Below are positions 1 to 8,489 of a stretch of DNA of 37,587 nt, piece after piece. The notes under the pieces are model-generated. The model had not been told where the DNA came from and did not search any database. It worked only from the letters and a program-made list of their open reading frames with translations. Within the stretch, counting starts at the first letter, position 1. Each line of letters opens with the position of its first letter. The position numbers and the translations under genes were made by a program. The stretch is from Ulvibacterium sp039819225 (GTDB lineage Bacteria > Bacteroidota > Bacteroidia > Flavobacteriales > Flavobacteriaceae): assembly GCA_039819225.1 (NCBI GenBank), contig JBCBSN010000014.1, forward strand, positions 1 through 37,587. The letters run 5' to 3'.

Positions 1-772
1 ATAGGCTAACCAGTCTACCGATTCGTTTTTTTCAAGAATACTAATGCTCTGATTAATATGGTACATGGCGTACTCCAATTGTCCAAGTTCCGCATAGGTA
101 GAGGCAATATTGCTCATCGTTGGGGCTTGAAAATCCTTGTCGTTCAGCTCTTCGCCTATTTCAAGTGCGATTTTATAAAATTCCAGAGCTTGCGAATAAT
201 CCCTCTGGGAATCATAAAGTCCCCCAATATTTTCATGGAACACACCCAGCATGTATTGGTCATTTTCCCTTTTGGCAATTTCTATTCCCTCTAGATATCC
301 ACTAATGGCCTTGGCATAACTTCCCATTACGTCGTATTGATGGCACAGACTGTTTTTGATGTTTAAAAGTAGTTCCGTTCCCTGTAGTTCCATTGCAATT
401 TTATGGGCATGCTTAAAATGCCTTACGCTCTTTTCGTGTTCCCCCTTGTCGGAATAGTATTCACCCAACCCAAGTAGGGCCAAGCACTCTCCTTTTGTAT
501 AATTGGTGTTCCTACTGTGGGCCAGTGCTTCTTGGGAAAGGAGAAAAAGACTATCCGCCCGATAAAAGCGCATGCTATAGGCCAGATCATTCAATAGGTT
601 AATATGGAGGGTGTCCCCTGGGTTAAAGCTGGGCTTTTCCCTTGTTTTTAGTATGCGGTGTTTAAGACTATCGTTTTTAGGTGGATGTGCACCCGCATGG
701 CCCCCAAGCAAGGTACTTGAAAACACAAGGAACGGCAAGGTAACAAAGTATGTTCTAAGAGATAAAAACATA
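1..772 (-). CDS. TPR-repeat protein, N-terminal part, probably frameshifted near its 5' end
   Basis: The minus strand is open from about 828 to base 1 and encodes helical repeat sequence with TPR spacing, for example GECLALLGLGEYYSDKGEHE, YDVMGSYAKAISGYLEGIEI and NIASTYAELGQLEYAMYHIN. This resembles the sensor half of flavobacterial TPR histidine kinases or TPR LuxR-type regulators; the C-terminal half lies outside the window, so the effector is unknown. This frame has no early ATG. The only sensible start, ATG at 772-770, gives a good signal peptide (MFLSLRTYFVTLPFLVF) but sits in another frame. Removing one base from the A5 run at 720-724 would join it to the TPR frame, giving ...FLVFSSTLLGGHAGAH. 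Either the gene is frameshifted, the sequence has a homopolymer error, or translation starts at a non-ATG codon such as TTG at 747. TPR identity is fairly sure; the start is not. Confidence 0.6.
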
Positions 773-958
773 GTTTTGGGGGGAACATGGTTATATCCAA
801 TTGACCATATAAAACTAATTTCTACTCCCTAAAACGGCTAATTATTGTTGTGAAATGGCAATAATTGTGTGTTTTGTCGAAGTAAACGTGCAGTTCATCG
901 ATAGTTTCGGAATTCAGCTACAATCCTCATTTCAAGCTTAAAATAGCCAAATTATATC

Positions 959-989
959 TTGAAAGATCTGACAAAAAAAATTAACTTTG
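959..989 (+). promoter_or_regulatory. Bacteroidota-type promoter of tRNA-His
   Basis: A -33 TTG at 959-961 lies 20 bp upstream of TAACTTTG at 982-989, which matches the -7 consensus TAnnTTTG exactly. The mature tRNA begins 15 bp further on. This is the best-formed promoter in the window. Confidence 0.65.
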
Positions 990-1004
990 CCTCCGCTTAC
1001 AAAC

Positions 1005-1079
1005 GGTGGTTGTAGCTCAGCTGGTTAGAGCGCTGGATTGTGGTTCCAGAGGTCGCCGGTTCGAACCCGGTCTTCCACC
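1005..1079 (+). tRNA. tRNA-His (anticodon GTG)
   Basis: A full cloverleaf can be drawn. The D stem is GCTC/GAGC, the anticodon stem CTGGA/TCCAG carries loop TTGTGGT with anticodon GTG at 1040-1042, and the T stem GCCGG/CCGGT closes loop TTCGAAC. G at 1005 is the extra G-1 of tRNA-His, facing C73 at 1079. The CCA end is not encoded. Acceptor positions 5:68 and 6:67 are both T-T (1010/1074 and 1011/1073), an internal mismatch flanked by good pairs. A perfect promoter upstream and a terminator-like hairpin downstream suggest a single-gene transcript. Confidence 0.95.
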
Positions 1080-1090
1080 CAAAAAGCCCT

Positions 1091-1121
1091 AAAAAGTCCT
1101 GTCTTCCGTGATGGGACTTTT
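1091..1121 (+). terminator. Rho-independent terminator after tRNA-His
   Basis: AAAAGTCC at 1092-1099 pairs perfectly with GGACTTTT at 1114-1121 over a 14-nt loop, and the T run is part of the 3' arm. It starts 12 bp after the tRNA. Confidence 0.5.
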
Positions 1122-1307
1122 GCTGTTTTGAAAGACATTGGCGGAGGAGAAGCCCTAACGAGAAAGGGTGTCCTTAGTGCAGTTGAAGTAAGCCAAACCC
1201 GGCCAGAACGTCAGGTGTATTTCGGAGGCTAATCTTCCGCGGACAGGTTTATTTTTTGATATCCTGTACGGAACGATGGGGCCTTTGCAGCATCATAAGC
1301 TTTTTCC

Positions 1308-2867
1308 TTACGGATCTGCCCTATCCACAAATACTCTCCGCTCCCTATTGGCTACCTCCCAGGCCGTATGAAAAACGAGTTGCGTTCTGATCTTTAGCAG
1401 GTCGTAGTTTATCTTATCCGGGGTATCTCCGGGACGATGATAGTCTTCGTGCGTGCCGTTAAAATAGAAGATGATGGGAATATTATTTTTCGCAAAATTG
1501 TAATGATCACTGCGATAGTAAAACCTATTGGGGTCGTTTTCGTCATTAAAAGTGTAATCTAGCTCCAAGTTTGTGAATTTTTCATTTATGGCTTCGGACA
1601 ATTCGTGGAGTTCCGTGCTCAATCTGTCGGAACCGATCAGATAAATGTAATTTCGTTGGCCGTCCCGTTTAGGATCTATACGTCCTATCATATCAATATT
1701 CAGGTTGGTTACGGTCTGGTCCAAAGGCAAAATGGGGTCAACATCGGTATAGTACTGTGATCCCAGAAGACCCTTTTCCTCGCCGGTTACGTGGAGGAAC
1801 ACTATGGAGCGCTTGGGCCCTTTTCCAGCATCTGCCGCCTTTTTAAAGGCTTCCGCTATTTCCAACATGGCCACGGTTCCGGAACCATCGTCATCGGCTC
1901 CATTGTTGATATCACCATCGGCTTCCACACCAATATGGTCTAAATGGGAGGATATGACCACATATTCCTTGGGCATTTCGGAACCTTCAAGAAGCGCCAC
2001 TACATTTTCTGATAGTATAAGCTTGTTTTCGCTTTTTGCCCTCAATTCCAATTGTACTGGGATGGCACCCAACGTTTCGGCAAATTCAATGGTAGGCAAG
2101 ATGGCCTTGGCCAAATCCGAGTCTATAAAGAAGCCGGCCAAATCCTGATTTTTGGGTTTAAGTCTCATTCTGTTATTCCCGTTGTTTTTCATAAATCGGT
2201 ATTGGCTTTTAAACCGGTTATAGTTATCCCCATCATAATATAGCATGCCCTTGACTCCATATTTGGCGGCTAGTTCCAGACGTTTGCCAAAGGAATCCGA
2301 TGCATTGCTCCACACAGAAGTTTCCGAAGTGCCTGAAATCCGGTAGCTGCCATCCTTGTTTTTTGGTTCGCCGGCCTTCACAAGGATTATTTTTCCCTTA
2401 ACATCCAATGTAGCATAATCCGAATAATCGCCCTCTTCAATACCATAACCGGCATAAACAATTTCGGTATAAAACCCCTGGGCCGCTGAAAATGTTAGTA
2501 CATGGTCCCCCAAAGCATATTCCGCTCCGTTAAGAAGTATGCTTCCGGATGGCATTTGCCCTATTTCCAGGGGAACCTCTTGAAAGTAGTCGTCATCTCC
2601 CTTGGCTGCGGGGATACCCAATTTTTTATATTCCTCCTTTATATAATTTACTGCTTTTTTCTGACCTGGTTTTCCCGTTTCCCTGCCCTCAAATTCATCG
2701 GATGCGTAGATATAAAGATGTTCCTTGAGTTCCGTTTCCGTAATGGTCTTGGCAAAAGGAAGGGGATCCATTTCACTTGTCATTCCCTGTACGGTTCCCA
2801 CAGTGGGTCTTTGAATGGAGTTACAGGCCATGAACAAAATTATCTGGGCAAAGAATATCGACTTCAT
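1308..2867 (-). CDS. M28-family zinc metallopeptidase, lipoprotein
   Basis: A 519-residue aminopeptidase-like enzyme of family M28. The chosen ATG (2867) gives a lipoprotein signal ending LFMAC with Cys15; the longer open frame to 3005 adds an unlikely 46 residues. Residues about 120-270 look like a PA (protease-associated) insert. The di-zinc site is complete: H308 and D310 in SHLDHIG, bridging D325 in NNGADDDGSG, catalytic E363 and E364 in TGEEKGLLGS, D392 in NIDMIG, and H477 in DYHRPGD. It probably trims amino acids from peptides at the periplasmic or outer face of the envelope. A TATTTTTG box lies 31 bp upstream of the start. It is transcribed alone, divergently from the decayed SusD remnant. 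Confidence 0.9.
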   Translation of the reverse strand: MKSIFFAQIILFMACNSIQRPTVGTVQGMTSEMDPLPFAKTITETELKEHLYIYASDEFEGRETGKPGQKKAVNYIKEEYKKLGIPAAKGDDDYFQEVPLEIGQMPSGSILLNGAEYALGDHVLTFSAAQGFYTEIVYAGYGIEEGDYSDYATLDVKGKIILVKAGEPKNKDGSYRISGTSETSVWSNASDSFGKRLELAAKYGVKGMLYYDGDNYNRFKSQYRFMKNNGNNRMRLKPKNQDLAGFFIDSDLAKAILPTIEFAETLGAIPVQLELRAKSENKLILSENVVALLEGSEMPKEYVVISSHLDHIGVEADGDINNGADDDGSGTVAMLEIAEAFKKAADAGKGPKRSIVFLHVTGEEKGLLGSQYYTDVDPILPLDQTVTNLNIDMIGRIDPKRDGQRNYIYLIGSDRLSTELHELSEAINEKFTNLELDYTFNDENDPNRFYYRSDHYNFAKNNIPIIFYFNGTHEDYHRPGDTPDKINYDLLKIRTQLVFHTAWEVANRERRVFVDRADP

Positions 2868-2897
2868 AGAAATTATGTTACCACATCTAAATTCCAC

Positions 2898-2905
2898 CAA
2901 AAATA
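2898..2905 (-). promoter_or_regulatory. -7 box upstream of the M28 peptidase gene
   Basis: On the minus strand this reads TATTTTTG, an exact TAnnTTTG match, about 31 bp upstream of the chosen ATG. No clear -33 TTG is seen, so this is a candidate only. Confidence 0.35.
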
Positions 2906-3121
2906 GTGAAAAAGGACAGTTGTATAGGGTTCTTGGGCGTCTTGCCATTGCGGTAGAGAATGGCAAGATGAATATTTTGGCCATTGCGTATGGGAACATC
3001 CTCAAGGTTATGCCGAAACGAATTCAATTTCCCGGGAGGATAATCATCCATGATCATCACTTAACGGGAGAGATTCCAAGAAGTAGGAAAAGAATAGGTT
3101 CCATATCACTGTTCGCTTTTT

Positions 3122-3388
3122 TCTTTTGATGCCGGTAATGCTTTGGAGCAGATTAATACCCAGTATTGGGCGACCCGTTTCCTGTGTGGTCCTTAAGGGT
3201 TTTCCAATTTCCACAGATCAGGTTTTCCCAATTTAACGCCCAATCCATTCCCCGCCCAGGATATCTCCGGCGATTTTATTAATCGGATGACCTACCCAAA
3301 TGATGAGATAGCCGTAAATGGGGAGAATTTGGCCGTCGCAGGTATGGGTCCGGATAATATGGATACGACAGTATGGTGGAATCAATAA
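3122..3388 (+). pseudogene. Decayed SusD/RagB-family lipoprotein gene, C-terminal remnant
   Basis: One continuous plus frame reads SFDAGNALEQINTQYWATRF, then LCGP, then TAA at 3194-3196, then GFSNFHRSGFPNLTPNPFPA, a GDFINRMTYPNDEIAVNGEN segment, and ends DNMDTTVWWNQ with TAA at 3386-3388. The INTQYW, FxxxRRSGFP-like, NRMTYPxxExxxNGEN and GPDNxDTxVWW pattern is the C-terminal signature of SusD-type nutrient-binding outer-membrane lipoproteins. Only about 86 codons survive, with no start codon, no N-terminal part and no SusC partner nearby. The internal TAA sits where family members usually have Glu (GPEGF), consistent with GAA to TAA. A strong terminator 52 bp downstream is probably the original end of the lost operon. 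Confidence 0.75.
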
Positions 3389-3439
3389 ATGGAAACCCTG
3401 AACACCAAAAGTTTAGTTGTTCAAGTTAGTTTGATTGCC

Positions 3440-3482
3440 GTTGAACTTCCCGGATTTCGGTTTGGGGAGGTTCAACTTTTTT
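3440..3482 (+). terminator. Strong rho-independent terminator, probably left from a SusD operon
   Basis: GTTGAACTTCCC at 3440-3451 pairs with GGGAGGTTCAAC at 3465-3476 (12 bp, one G-T pair, 13-nt loop) and is followed by six T. It lies after the SusD remnant and before the RraA-like gene. Confidence 0.8.
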
Positions 3483-3510
3483 CATACTTTAAACGTCTTA
3501 AATTTAAGAA

Positions 3511-4443
3511 ATGAACAGAACACATTTAGTAACCGTATTTTTTTGTTTTTCTTTTCTCTTTATGTATCCCCAGGGAGTGGCCTCCACCCCTGAATATATT
3601 AAGGAATTGACCTCCGATTGGCAGGGGGAGCGGATGGCGGACGGTAGGCCAAAAGTTTCGGATGCCTTGCTCAAGAGGCTTAAGGGCATTCAAATCGAGG
3701 AAGCTTGGGGGTATTTACGGGGCAAGGGATATCACAATCAATACGACGGGGACTGGAAAATTATCCATGAGGATGAAGTTATGACGGGTCGGGTGGTCAC
3801 TGCCCAATATGTACCGTTACGGCCGGACTTCAAGGAATTGATAAAAATGAAGGGGGCCAAGGAAAATAGGGATACCATTGGAGGCAGTAATTCCTGGCCC
3901 ATAGAAATACTCTTTCCGGGGGATGTTTATGTTGCCGATGGCTATGGACGGGTCATCGATGGAACCCTGATAGGGTCCAACCTGGGAAATGCCATCTATA
4001 CCAATTCACGGAACGGGGTTATTTTTGATGGTGGCGTTAGGGATTTAAAAGGCCTAAGGGATATTAAAGGGTTCAATGCTTGGTTTCGTGGGGATGACCC
4101 CTCATTCCTTAAGGAACAGATGCTTTCTTCCATTAATGCGCCCGTACGTATAGGCAGGGCCTTGGTCTTACCGGGAGATGTGGTATTGGCCAATAGGTAT
4201 GGCACCATTTTTATACCGGCGCACTTGGTACAGGAACTGGTTTTGACCTCCGAGGTAGTGGGGTTGCGGGATGTATTCGGGTTTCAGCGCCTTAGGGAGA
4301 AAACCTATACCCCGGGACAGATCGATACACGGTGGACAGATGCCATTAAGGCCGATTTTAGACAATGGCTAAATACCTATCCGGACAGTAAACTCCCAAT
4401 GACTCGCCAGGAGTTGAATGAGTATATGAAGACACAGAAATAG
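3511..4443 (+). CDS. Exported RraA-like family protein (class II aldolase/dimethylmenaquinone-like fold)
   Basis: 310 residues with an N-terminal signal peptide (about residues 1-25, ending PQGVAS). The body carries the RraA/HMG-CHA aldolase pattern: a GDVYVADGYGRVIDGTLIGS stretch, then GVIFDGGVRDLKGLRDI, whose Arg-Asp pair is the pyruvate- and metal-site signature of the aldolase branch, then GDVVLANRYGTIFIP. Most RraA-like enzymes are cytosolic and about 160-230 residues; here about 80 N-terminal and 60 C-terminal residues are extra. The substrate is unknown. It could be a secreted aldolase or decarboxylase acting on an oxo-acid sugar, as the neighbouring genes handle 2-keto-3-deoxy sugars, but that is inference from position. 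Confidence 0.7.
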   Translation: MNRTHLVTVFFCFSFLFMYPQGVASTPEYIKELTSDWQGERMADGRPKVSDALLKRLKGIQIEEAWGYLRGKGYHNQYDGDWKIIHEDEVMTGRVVTAQYVPLRPDFKELIKMKGAKENRDTIGGSNSWPIEILFPGDVYVADGYGRVIDGTLIGSNLGNAIYTNSRNGVIFDGGVRDLKGLRDIKGFNAWFRGDDPSFLKEQMLSSINAPVRIGRALVLPGDVVLANRYGTIFIPAHLVQELVLTSEVVGLRDVFGFQRLREKTYTPGQIDTRWTDAIKADFRQWLNTYPDSKLPMTRQELNEYMKTQK

Positions 4444-4536
4444 CATAAGTGTGGCTTTAGGAACAACTTACCTTTCCGTTATTAAACTGCTTTAACAAGA
4501 ACCCCTATTGAGTTCCATATAAACAATGGCCTTTCC

Positions 4537-4974
4537 ATGAAGAAATATATGCTGTATTCGCTGATTTTTTTAGGTTTTATTGTTCAAAGCTGTTCGGGCC
4601 AAAACAAGGACATTACAAAAGATGAAGTCCAAAATGCCGTGGAAGCTTTAAACGAGGCCTTGGTACATCCTGAAATGGAAAAGCTAAAACAAATTACCTC
4701 AAAGGATCTTACCTATGGGCATTCCAGCGGCACCCTGGAGAATCAAAGTGAGTTTATTGATGCCCTGTTGAACGGCTCTTTTCATTTTTTGTCCATCACT
4801 ACTTCGCAGGATCGTATTGCCCTTTATGGGGATACGGCCGTAGCACGGCATATTATGACCGCAAAAGGCACGAATAAGGGTGAGGGAGTAGACGTCCATA
4901 TCGGGATTATGTTGGTCTTTAAAAAAGAAGACGGGCGCACACTTCTGTTGGCCAGGCAAGCCTATAAGATATAG
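4537..4974 (+). CDS. DUF4440/SnoaL-like (NTF2-fold) lipoprotein
   Basis: 145 residues beginning with a lipoprotein signal (FIVQSC, Cys19). The remainder fits the NTF2-like fold of the DUF4440 group: an N-terminal helix (VQNAVEALNEALVHPEMEKL), the characteristic LTYGHSSGTLENQSEF segment, then alternating strands with a conserved GDTAVARH turn and a final VFKKEDGRTLLLARQAYK strand. In this family the HSSG segment often belongs to secreted small-molecule-binding or isomerase-like proteins of unknown function. It lies 93 bp after the RraA-like gene in the same direction and may be co-transcribed with it. Confidence 0.75.
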   Translation: MKKYMLYSLIFLGFIVQSCSGQNKDITKDEVQNAVEALNEALVHPEMEKLKQITSKDLTYGHSSGTLENQSEFIDALLNGSFHFLSITTSQDRIALYGDTAVARHIMTAKGTNKGEGVDVHIGIMLVFKKEDGRTLLLARQAYKI

Positions 4975-5067
4975 GTTTAATCCCCCATTTTCCATGTAAA
5001 ATTACAACAGCCTGGACCATAGTTGTTGGGATTTGATAATTGTACAATTTTATGGCGATTCCGTATT

Positions 5068-5095
5068 TTGTTTACCACTTCATGTCGTAATTTTG
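5068..5095 (+). promoter_or_regulatory. Candidate promoter of the KDG kinase gene
   Basis: TAATTTTG at 5088-5095 matches TAnnTTTG, with TTG at 5068-5070 upstream. The 17-bp gap is shorter than the usual 19-21 bp. The start codon is about 45 bp downstream. Confidence 0.4.
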
Positions 5096-5140
5096 CCTGT
5101 GTAAATCTGCTAGTAGCAGGCCATCTAAATTTTTACATAA

Positions 5141-6181
5141 ATGAAAAAAGTAGTAACATTTGGGGAGATTATGCTTCGTCTTTCCCCTCCGGGATTTTTA
5201 CGGTTTTCGCAGACCACAAGTTTTGATGTAGTTTATGGTGGGGGGGAGTCCAACGTAGCGGTCTCCTTGGCCAATTATGGCGTCCCCGTGGATTTTGTGA
5301 CCCGTTTGCCGGAGAACGACATAGGGATGTGCGCCTTAATGGAAATGCGAAAAAGGGGGGTTGCTACCGATAAGATAGTTTTTGGTGGCGATCGTTTGGG
5401 CATTTATTTTTTGGAGACCGGTGCGGTGAGCCGCGGAAGTAAGGTGGTCTATGATAGGGCACATTCCGCCATGGCGGAAATAGAGAAAGGAATGATAGAT
5501 TGGGACATCGTTTTTGAGGGTGCTGAGTGGTTCCATTGGACGGGTATTACCCCTGCCATTTCGCAAGGGGCGGCAGATGTTTGTCTGGAGGCAGTAAAAG
5601 CGGCAAAAAAACATGGGGTTACCGTTTCAACAGATCTTAATTATAGGGCCAAACTCTGGAAATATGGGATTGAGCCGGAGGCAATCATGACCGAGCTGAC
5701 TTCCTATTGTGATGTGATTCTTGGCAATGAGGAAGATGCGGAAAAGCATTTTGGCATTAAACCCGAAGGGCTGGACATCACCACCCAGGGAGAGCATGTA
5801 AAGGCAGAGGCCTTTTTGTCCGTATGCCAGCAAATGATGGAAAGATTTCCTAATGCCAAAAAAGTGATTACCACGCTGAGAGGATCTATTTCAGCTTCGC
5901 ACAATACATGGGCCGGAGTCCTCTACGATGGCAAGACGATGTACAAGTCCCCGGAATACCAGATTACCCATATCGTGGATAGGGTAGGAGGAGGGGATTC
6001 CTTTATGGGGGGATTGATCTATGGCCTGCTCAACTATCCGGAGGATGACCAAAATGCCCTCAACTTTGCCGTTGCGGCCTCCTGTCTGAAACATACAATA
6101 AAGGGCGATGCCAACTTGGTGACAGTAGCGGAGGTTGAAAAATTAATGGGGGGCGATGCTTCCGGACGGGTAGCGCGCTAA
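5141..6181 (+). CDS. kdgK: 2-keto-3-deoxygluconate kinase (PfkB family)
   Basis: 346 residues, the usual length. It phosphorylates 2-keto-3-deoxygluconate to KDPG in the cytosol. The PfkB features are present: an N-terminal GEIMLRLSPPG substrate segment, the GGGESNVAVSLA motif (about 33-44), and the C-terminal anion-hole/catalytic motif DRVGGGDSF with the base Asp at about 286. It is the first gene of a plus-strand run followed by KDPG aldolase (142 bp later) and uronate isomerase, so the run is a hexuronate catabolism operon. The PfkB family also contains fructokinases and ribokinases, but the sequence style and context favour KDG. Confidence 0.9.
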   Translation: MKKVVTFGEIMLRLSPPGFLRFSQTTSFDVVYGGGESNVAVSLANYGVPVDFVTRLPENDIGMCALMEMRKRGVATDKIVFGGDRLGIYFLETGAVSRGSKVVYDRAHSAMAEIEKGMIDWDIVFEGAEWFHWTGITPAISQGAADVCLEAVKAAKKHGVTVSTDLNYRAKLWKYGIEPEAIMTELTSYCDVILGNEEDAEKHFGIKPEGLDITTQGEHVKAEAFLSVCQQMMERFPNAKKVITTLRGSISASHNTWAGVLYDGKTMYKSPEYQITHIVDRVGGGDSFMGGLIYGLLNYPEDDQNALNFAVAASCLKHTIKGDANLVTVAEVEKLMGGDASGRVAR

Positions 6182-6323
6182 TGTTTTAATATCTTGGTTT
6201 TCGTTGATAAATAAATAAATAAAGGGAGATATAACCTTAACCCTTAACTCTTTGGCTTTTTTCCCTTATCCGGGATTTTCCCAAGACACACAATAGTTAA
6301 TCTATGACTACAAACAACAATTC

Positions 6324-6989
6324 ATGGCACAGTATTCAAGAATCAAAGTAGCAACTGTAATGCAGGAAACCGGAATGGTACCGTTATTCTATCATCCGGA
6401 TATAGAATTGGGCAAGAACGTCCTTAAAGCATGTTATGATGGAGGTTCCCGCTTGCTGGAATTTACGGCACGGGGCGACTTTGCCTATGAAGTCTTTTTG
6501 GAACTGAACAAATATGCGGTAAAAGAATTACCTGGGATGATTATGGGAGTAGGTTCCATTACGGATAGTGCCGCGGCATCCCTATTTATGCAAATGGGCG
6601 CCAATTTTATCGTTACCCCTTCGCTTCGCGAGGATATTGCACGGGTATGTAATCGTAGAAAGGTCTTATGGTCTCCTGGCTGTGGTTCCCTTACGGAGAT
6701 AAATAGGGCAGAAGAGTTGGGAGCGGAGATAATTAAGCTTTTTCCAGGGTCTACCTACGGTCCGGGATTTGTTAAAGCCATTAAGGGGCCACAGCCTTGG
6801 ACCAGCATTATGCCCACAGGTGGGGTAAGCACAGAGGAATCTAATCTTAAAGCGTGGTTCGGAGCAGGGGTTACCTGCGTGGGAATGGGATCTCAGTTGA
6901 TAAGCAAGGAGGTCCTGGCGAATAAGGATTACCAAGGATTAAGGGAAAAGGTTGCAACCACTTTGGAGCTAATCAAAAAACTTCGCTAA
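6324..6989 (+). CDS. eda: KDPG/KHG aldolase (bifunctional 2-keto-3-deoxy-6-phosphogluconate aldolase family)
   Basis: 221 residues of the class I KDPG/KHG aldolase family, which cleaves KDPG to pyruvate and glyceraldehyde-3-phosphate. The Schiff-base Lys is K138 in EIIKLFPGSTYGPGF, the general acid/base Glu is E46 in RLLEFTARG, and the phosphate-binding C-terminal segment MPTGGVSTEE is intact. The start follows a 142-bp gap that contains an (AAAT)n-like stretch near 6205-6222 but no obvious terminator, so read-through from kdgK is plausible. Its stop overlaps the next start as TAATG, which indicates translational coupling to the isomerase. Confidence 0.92.
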   Translation: MAQYSRIKVATVMQETGMVPLFYHPDIELGKNVLKACYDGGSRLLEFTARGDFAYEVFLELNKYAVKELPGMIMGVGSITDSAAASLFMQMGANFIVTPSLREDIARVCNRRKVLWSPGCGSLTEINRAEELGAEIIKLFPGSTYGPGFVKAIKGPQPWTSIMPTGGVSTEESNLKAWFGAGVTCVGMGSQLISKEVLANKDYQGLREKVATTLELIKKLR

Positions 6990-8395
6990 TGAAGTCCTTT
7001 ATCACAGATGATTTCCTGTTGCAGGGTGACTTTTCCAAAGTGCTCTATCATGAGTATGCCAAGAAGCTCCCCATCATAGACTATCATAATCATTTACCTC
7101 CGGAGGAAATTGCCCGGAACCGAACTTTTGAAAACATAAGTCAGGTTTGGTTGGCCGGCGATCATTACAAATGGCGGGCCATGCGGGCCCTTGGGATTGA
7201 TGAGAGGCTCATAACCGGGGATGCCCCGGATAGGGATAAATTTCTAAAATGGGCCGAGGCCGCGCCCTACACGGTCAGAAACCCGTTGTATCACTGGACG
7301 CATCTGGAATTGCAACGCTATTTTGGTATTGATGTGTTGTTGAATTCCGATAGTGCGGAGTCCATATACATGGAAACAAAAGAAATGCTTAAGGAATCTT
7401 CCCATTATACCCTGGGATTGCTTCAACAACAGAATGTAGAGCTGGTCTGCACCACGGACGACCCAGCTGATTCCTTGGGGCATCATAAGCATATCTCCAA
7501 TCAGGGTAGGGCATTGAAGGTATTTCCTGCATTTCGCCCGGACAAGGCATTTGCCATTGAAAATGTGAATAATTATCTGCAGTATCTGGATAAACTTGGG
7601 GATACCGCCGGAAAACCGATTAAATCTTACTCAGATTTATTGGATGTCCTTAAAGACCGCATCGATTTTTTTCATGAAAACGGATGCAGGATTTCCGATC
7701 ATGGGCTGGAGCAATTGTACTTTTTTGAAAAGGAGCGTTATGATTGTACCAAACTTTTTGACAAGGCCAGAAAGGGAACGGTATTAACCTTGGAGGAGAT
7801 CCACTATTTCAAATACCATACCCTATTGTTCCTTTGTCGCGAATATGCCAAAAGAGGATGGGTACAGCAATTTCATCTAGGTGCCTTGCGGAACAACAAC
7901 CAAAGGCTACTTTCTCAATTAGGGCCGGATACCGGTTTTGACTCCATAGGCGATTTTTCCCAGGCACGTGCCCTAAGTGGTTTTTTAAACCGATTGGACA
8001 GCACCCATGAACTGGCCAAAACCGTAGTTTACAACCTAAATCCCTCGGATAATGAAGTCATGGCCACAATGATGGGGAATTTTAATGACGGTAGTGTCCG
8101 CGGTAAAATGCAATTTGGATCGGGCTGGTGGTTTATGGATCAAAAAGAAGGGATGCAAAAACAGATGAACGCACTATCCAACATGGGACTGCTAAGTTGT
8201 TTTATAGGGATGTTAACGGATTCCCGTAGCTTTTTGTCCTTTCCCAGGCATGAATATTTTAGACGAATTCTTTGCGACCTTATAGGTCAGGACGTGGCCA
8301 ACGGCGAACTTCCGAAGGATGAGAAATGGCTTGGGAAGATTGTGCAGGATATCTGTTATTACAATGCCAAGGCCTATTTTGATTTTCCGGAATAA
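6989..8395 (+). CDS. uxaC: Uronate isomerase (glucuronate isomerase)
   Basis: 468 residues, matching the UxaC length of about 465-470. It converts D-glucuronate to D-fructuronate (or galacturonate to tagaturonate). N-terminal metal-site motif DYHNHLPPEEIA and the family blocks TTDDPADSLGHH, FHLGALRNNNQRLL, NPSDNEVMATMMGNFN and FIGMLTDSRSFLSFPRHEYFR are all present. The ATG overlaps the stop of eda by one base. Downstream is an AT-rich inverted repeat that could terminate the operon. Confidence 0.95.
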   Translation: MKSFITDDFLLQGDFSKVLYHEYAKKLPIIDYHNHLPPEEIARNRTFENISQVWLAGDHYKWRAMRALGIDERLITGDAPDRDKFLKWAEAAPYTVRNPLYHWTHLELQRYFGIDVLLNSDSAESIYMETKEMLKESSHYTLGLLQQQNVELVCTTDDPADSLGHHKHISNQGRALKVFPAFRPDKAFAIENVNNYLQYLDKLGDTAGKPIKSYSDLLDVLKDRIDFFHENGCRISDHGLEQLYFFEKERYDCTKLFDKARKGTVLTLEEIHYFKYHTLLFLCREYAKRGWVQQFHLGALRNNNQRLLSQLGPDTGFDSIGDFSQARALSGFLNRLDSTHELAKTVVYNLNPSDNEVMATMMGNFNDGSVRGKMQFGSGWWFMDQKEGMQKQMNALSNMGLLSCFIGMLTDSRSFLSFPRHEYFRRILCDLIGQDVANGELPKDEKWLGKIVQDICYYNAKAYFDFPE

Positions 8396-8440
8396 GCCTT
8401 ATGGAAGTGATTAGGGACCTTAAACAAAGCCATTGTTAAA

Positions 8441-8489
8441 ATTCCAATTCACAAATCCCAAACTCCAAACTGAAACCTGGGACTTGGGA
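8441..8489. repeat. Degenerate 7-bp-period tract
   Basis: Seven consecutive heptads can be read: ATTCCAA, TTCACAA, ATCCCAA, ACTCCAA, ACTGAAA, CCTGGGA, CTTGGGA. The first four share CAA in the last three positions. The tract overlaps the hairpin at 8453-8493. Confidence 0.45.

Noticed and set aside
2868..3005. Longer 565-residue version of the M28 peptidase starting at 3005
   Set aside because: The extra 46 residues hide the lipoprotein signal, and a good -7 box lies inside this stretch, so the start at 2867 is preferred.
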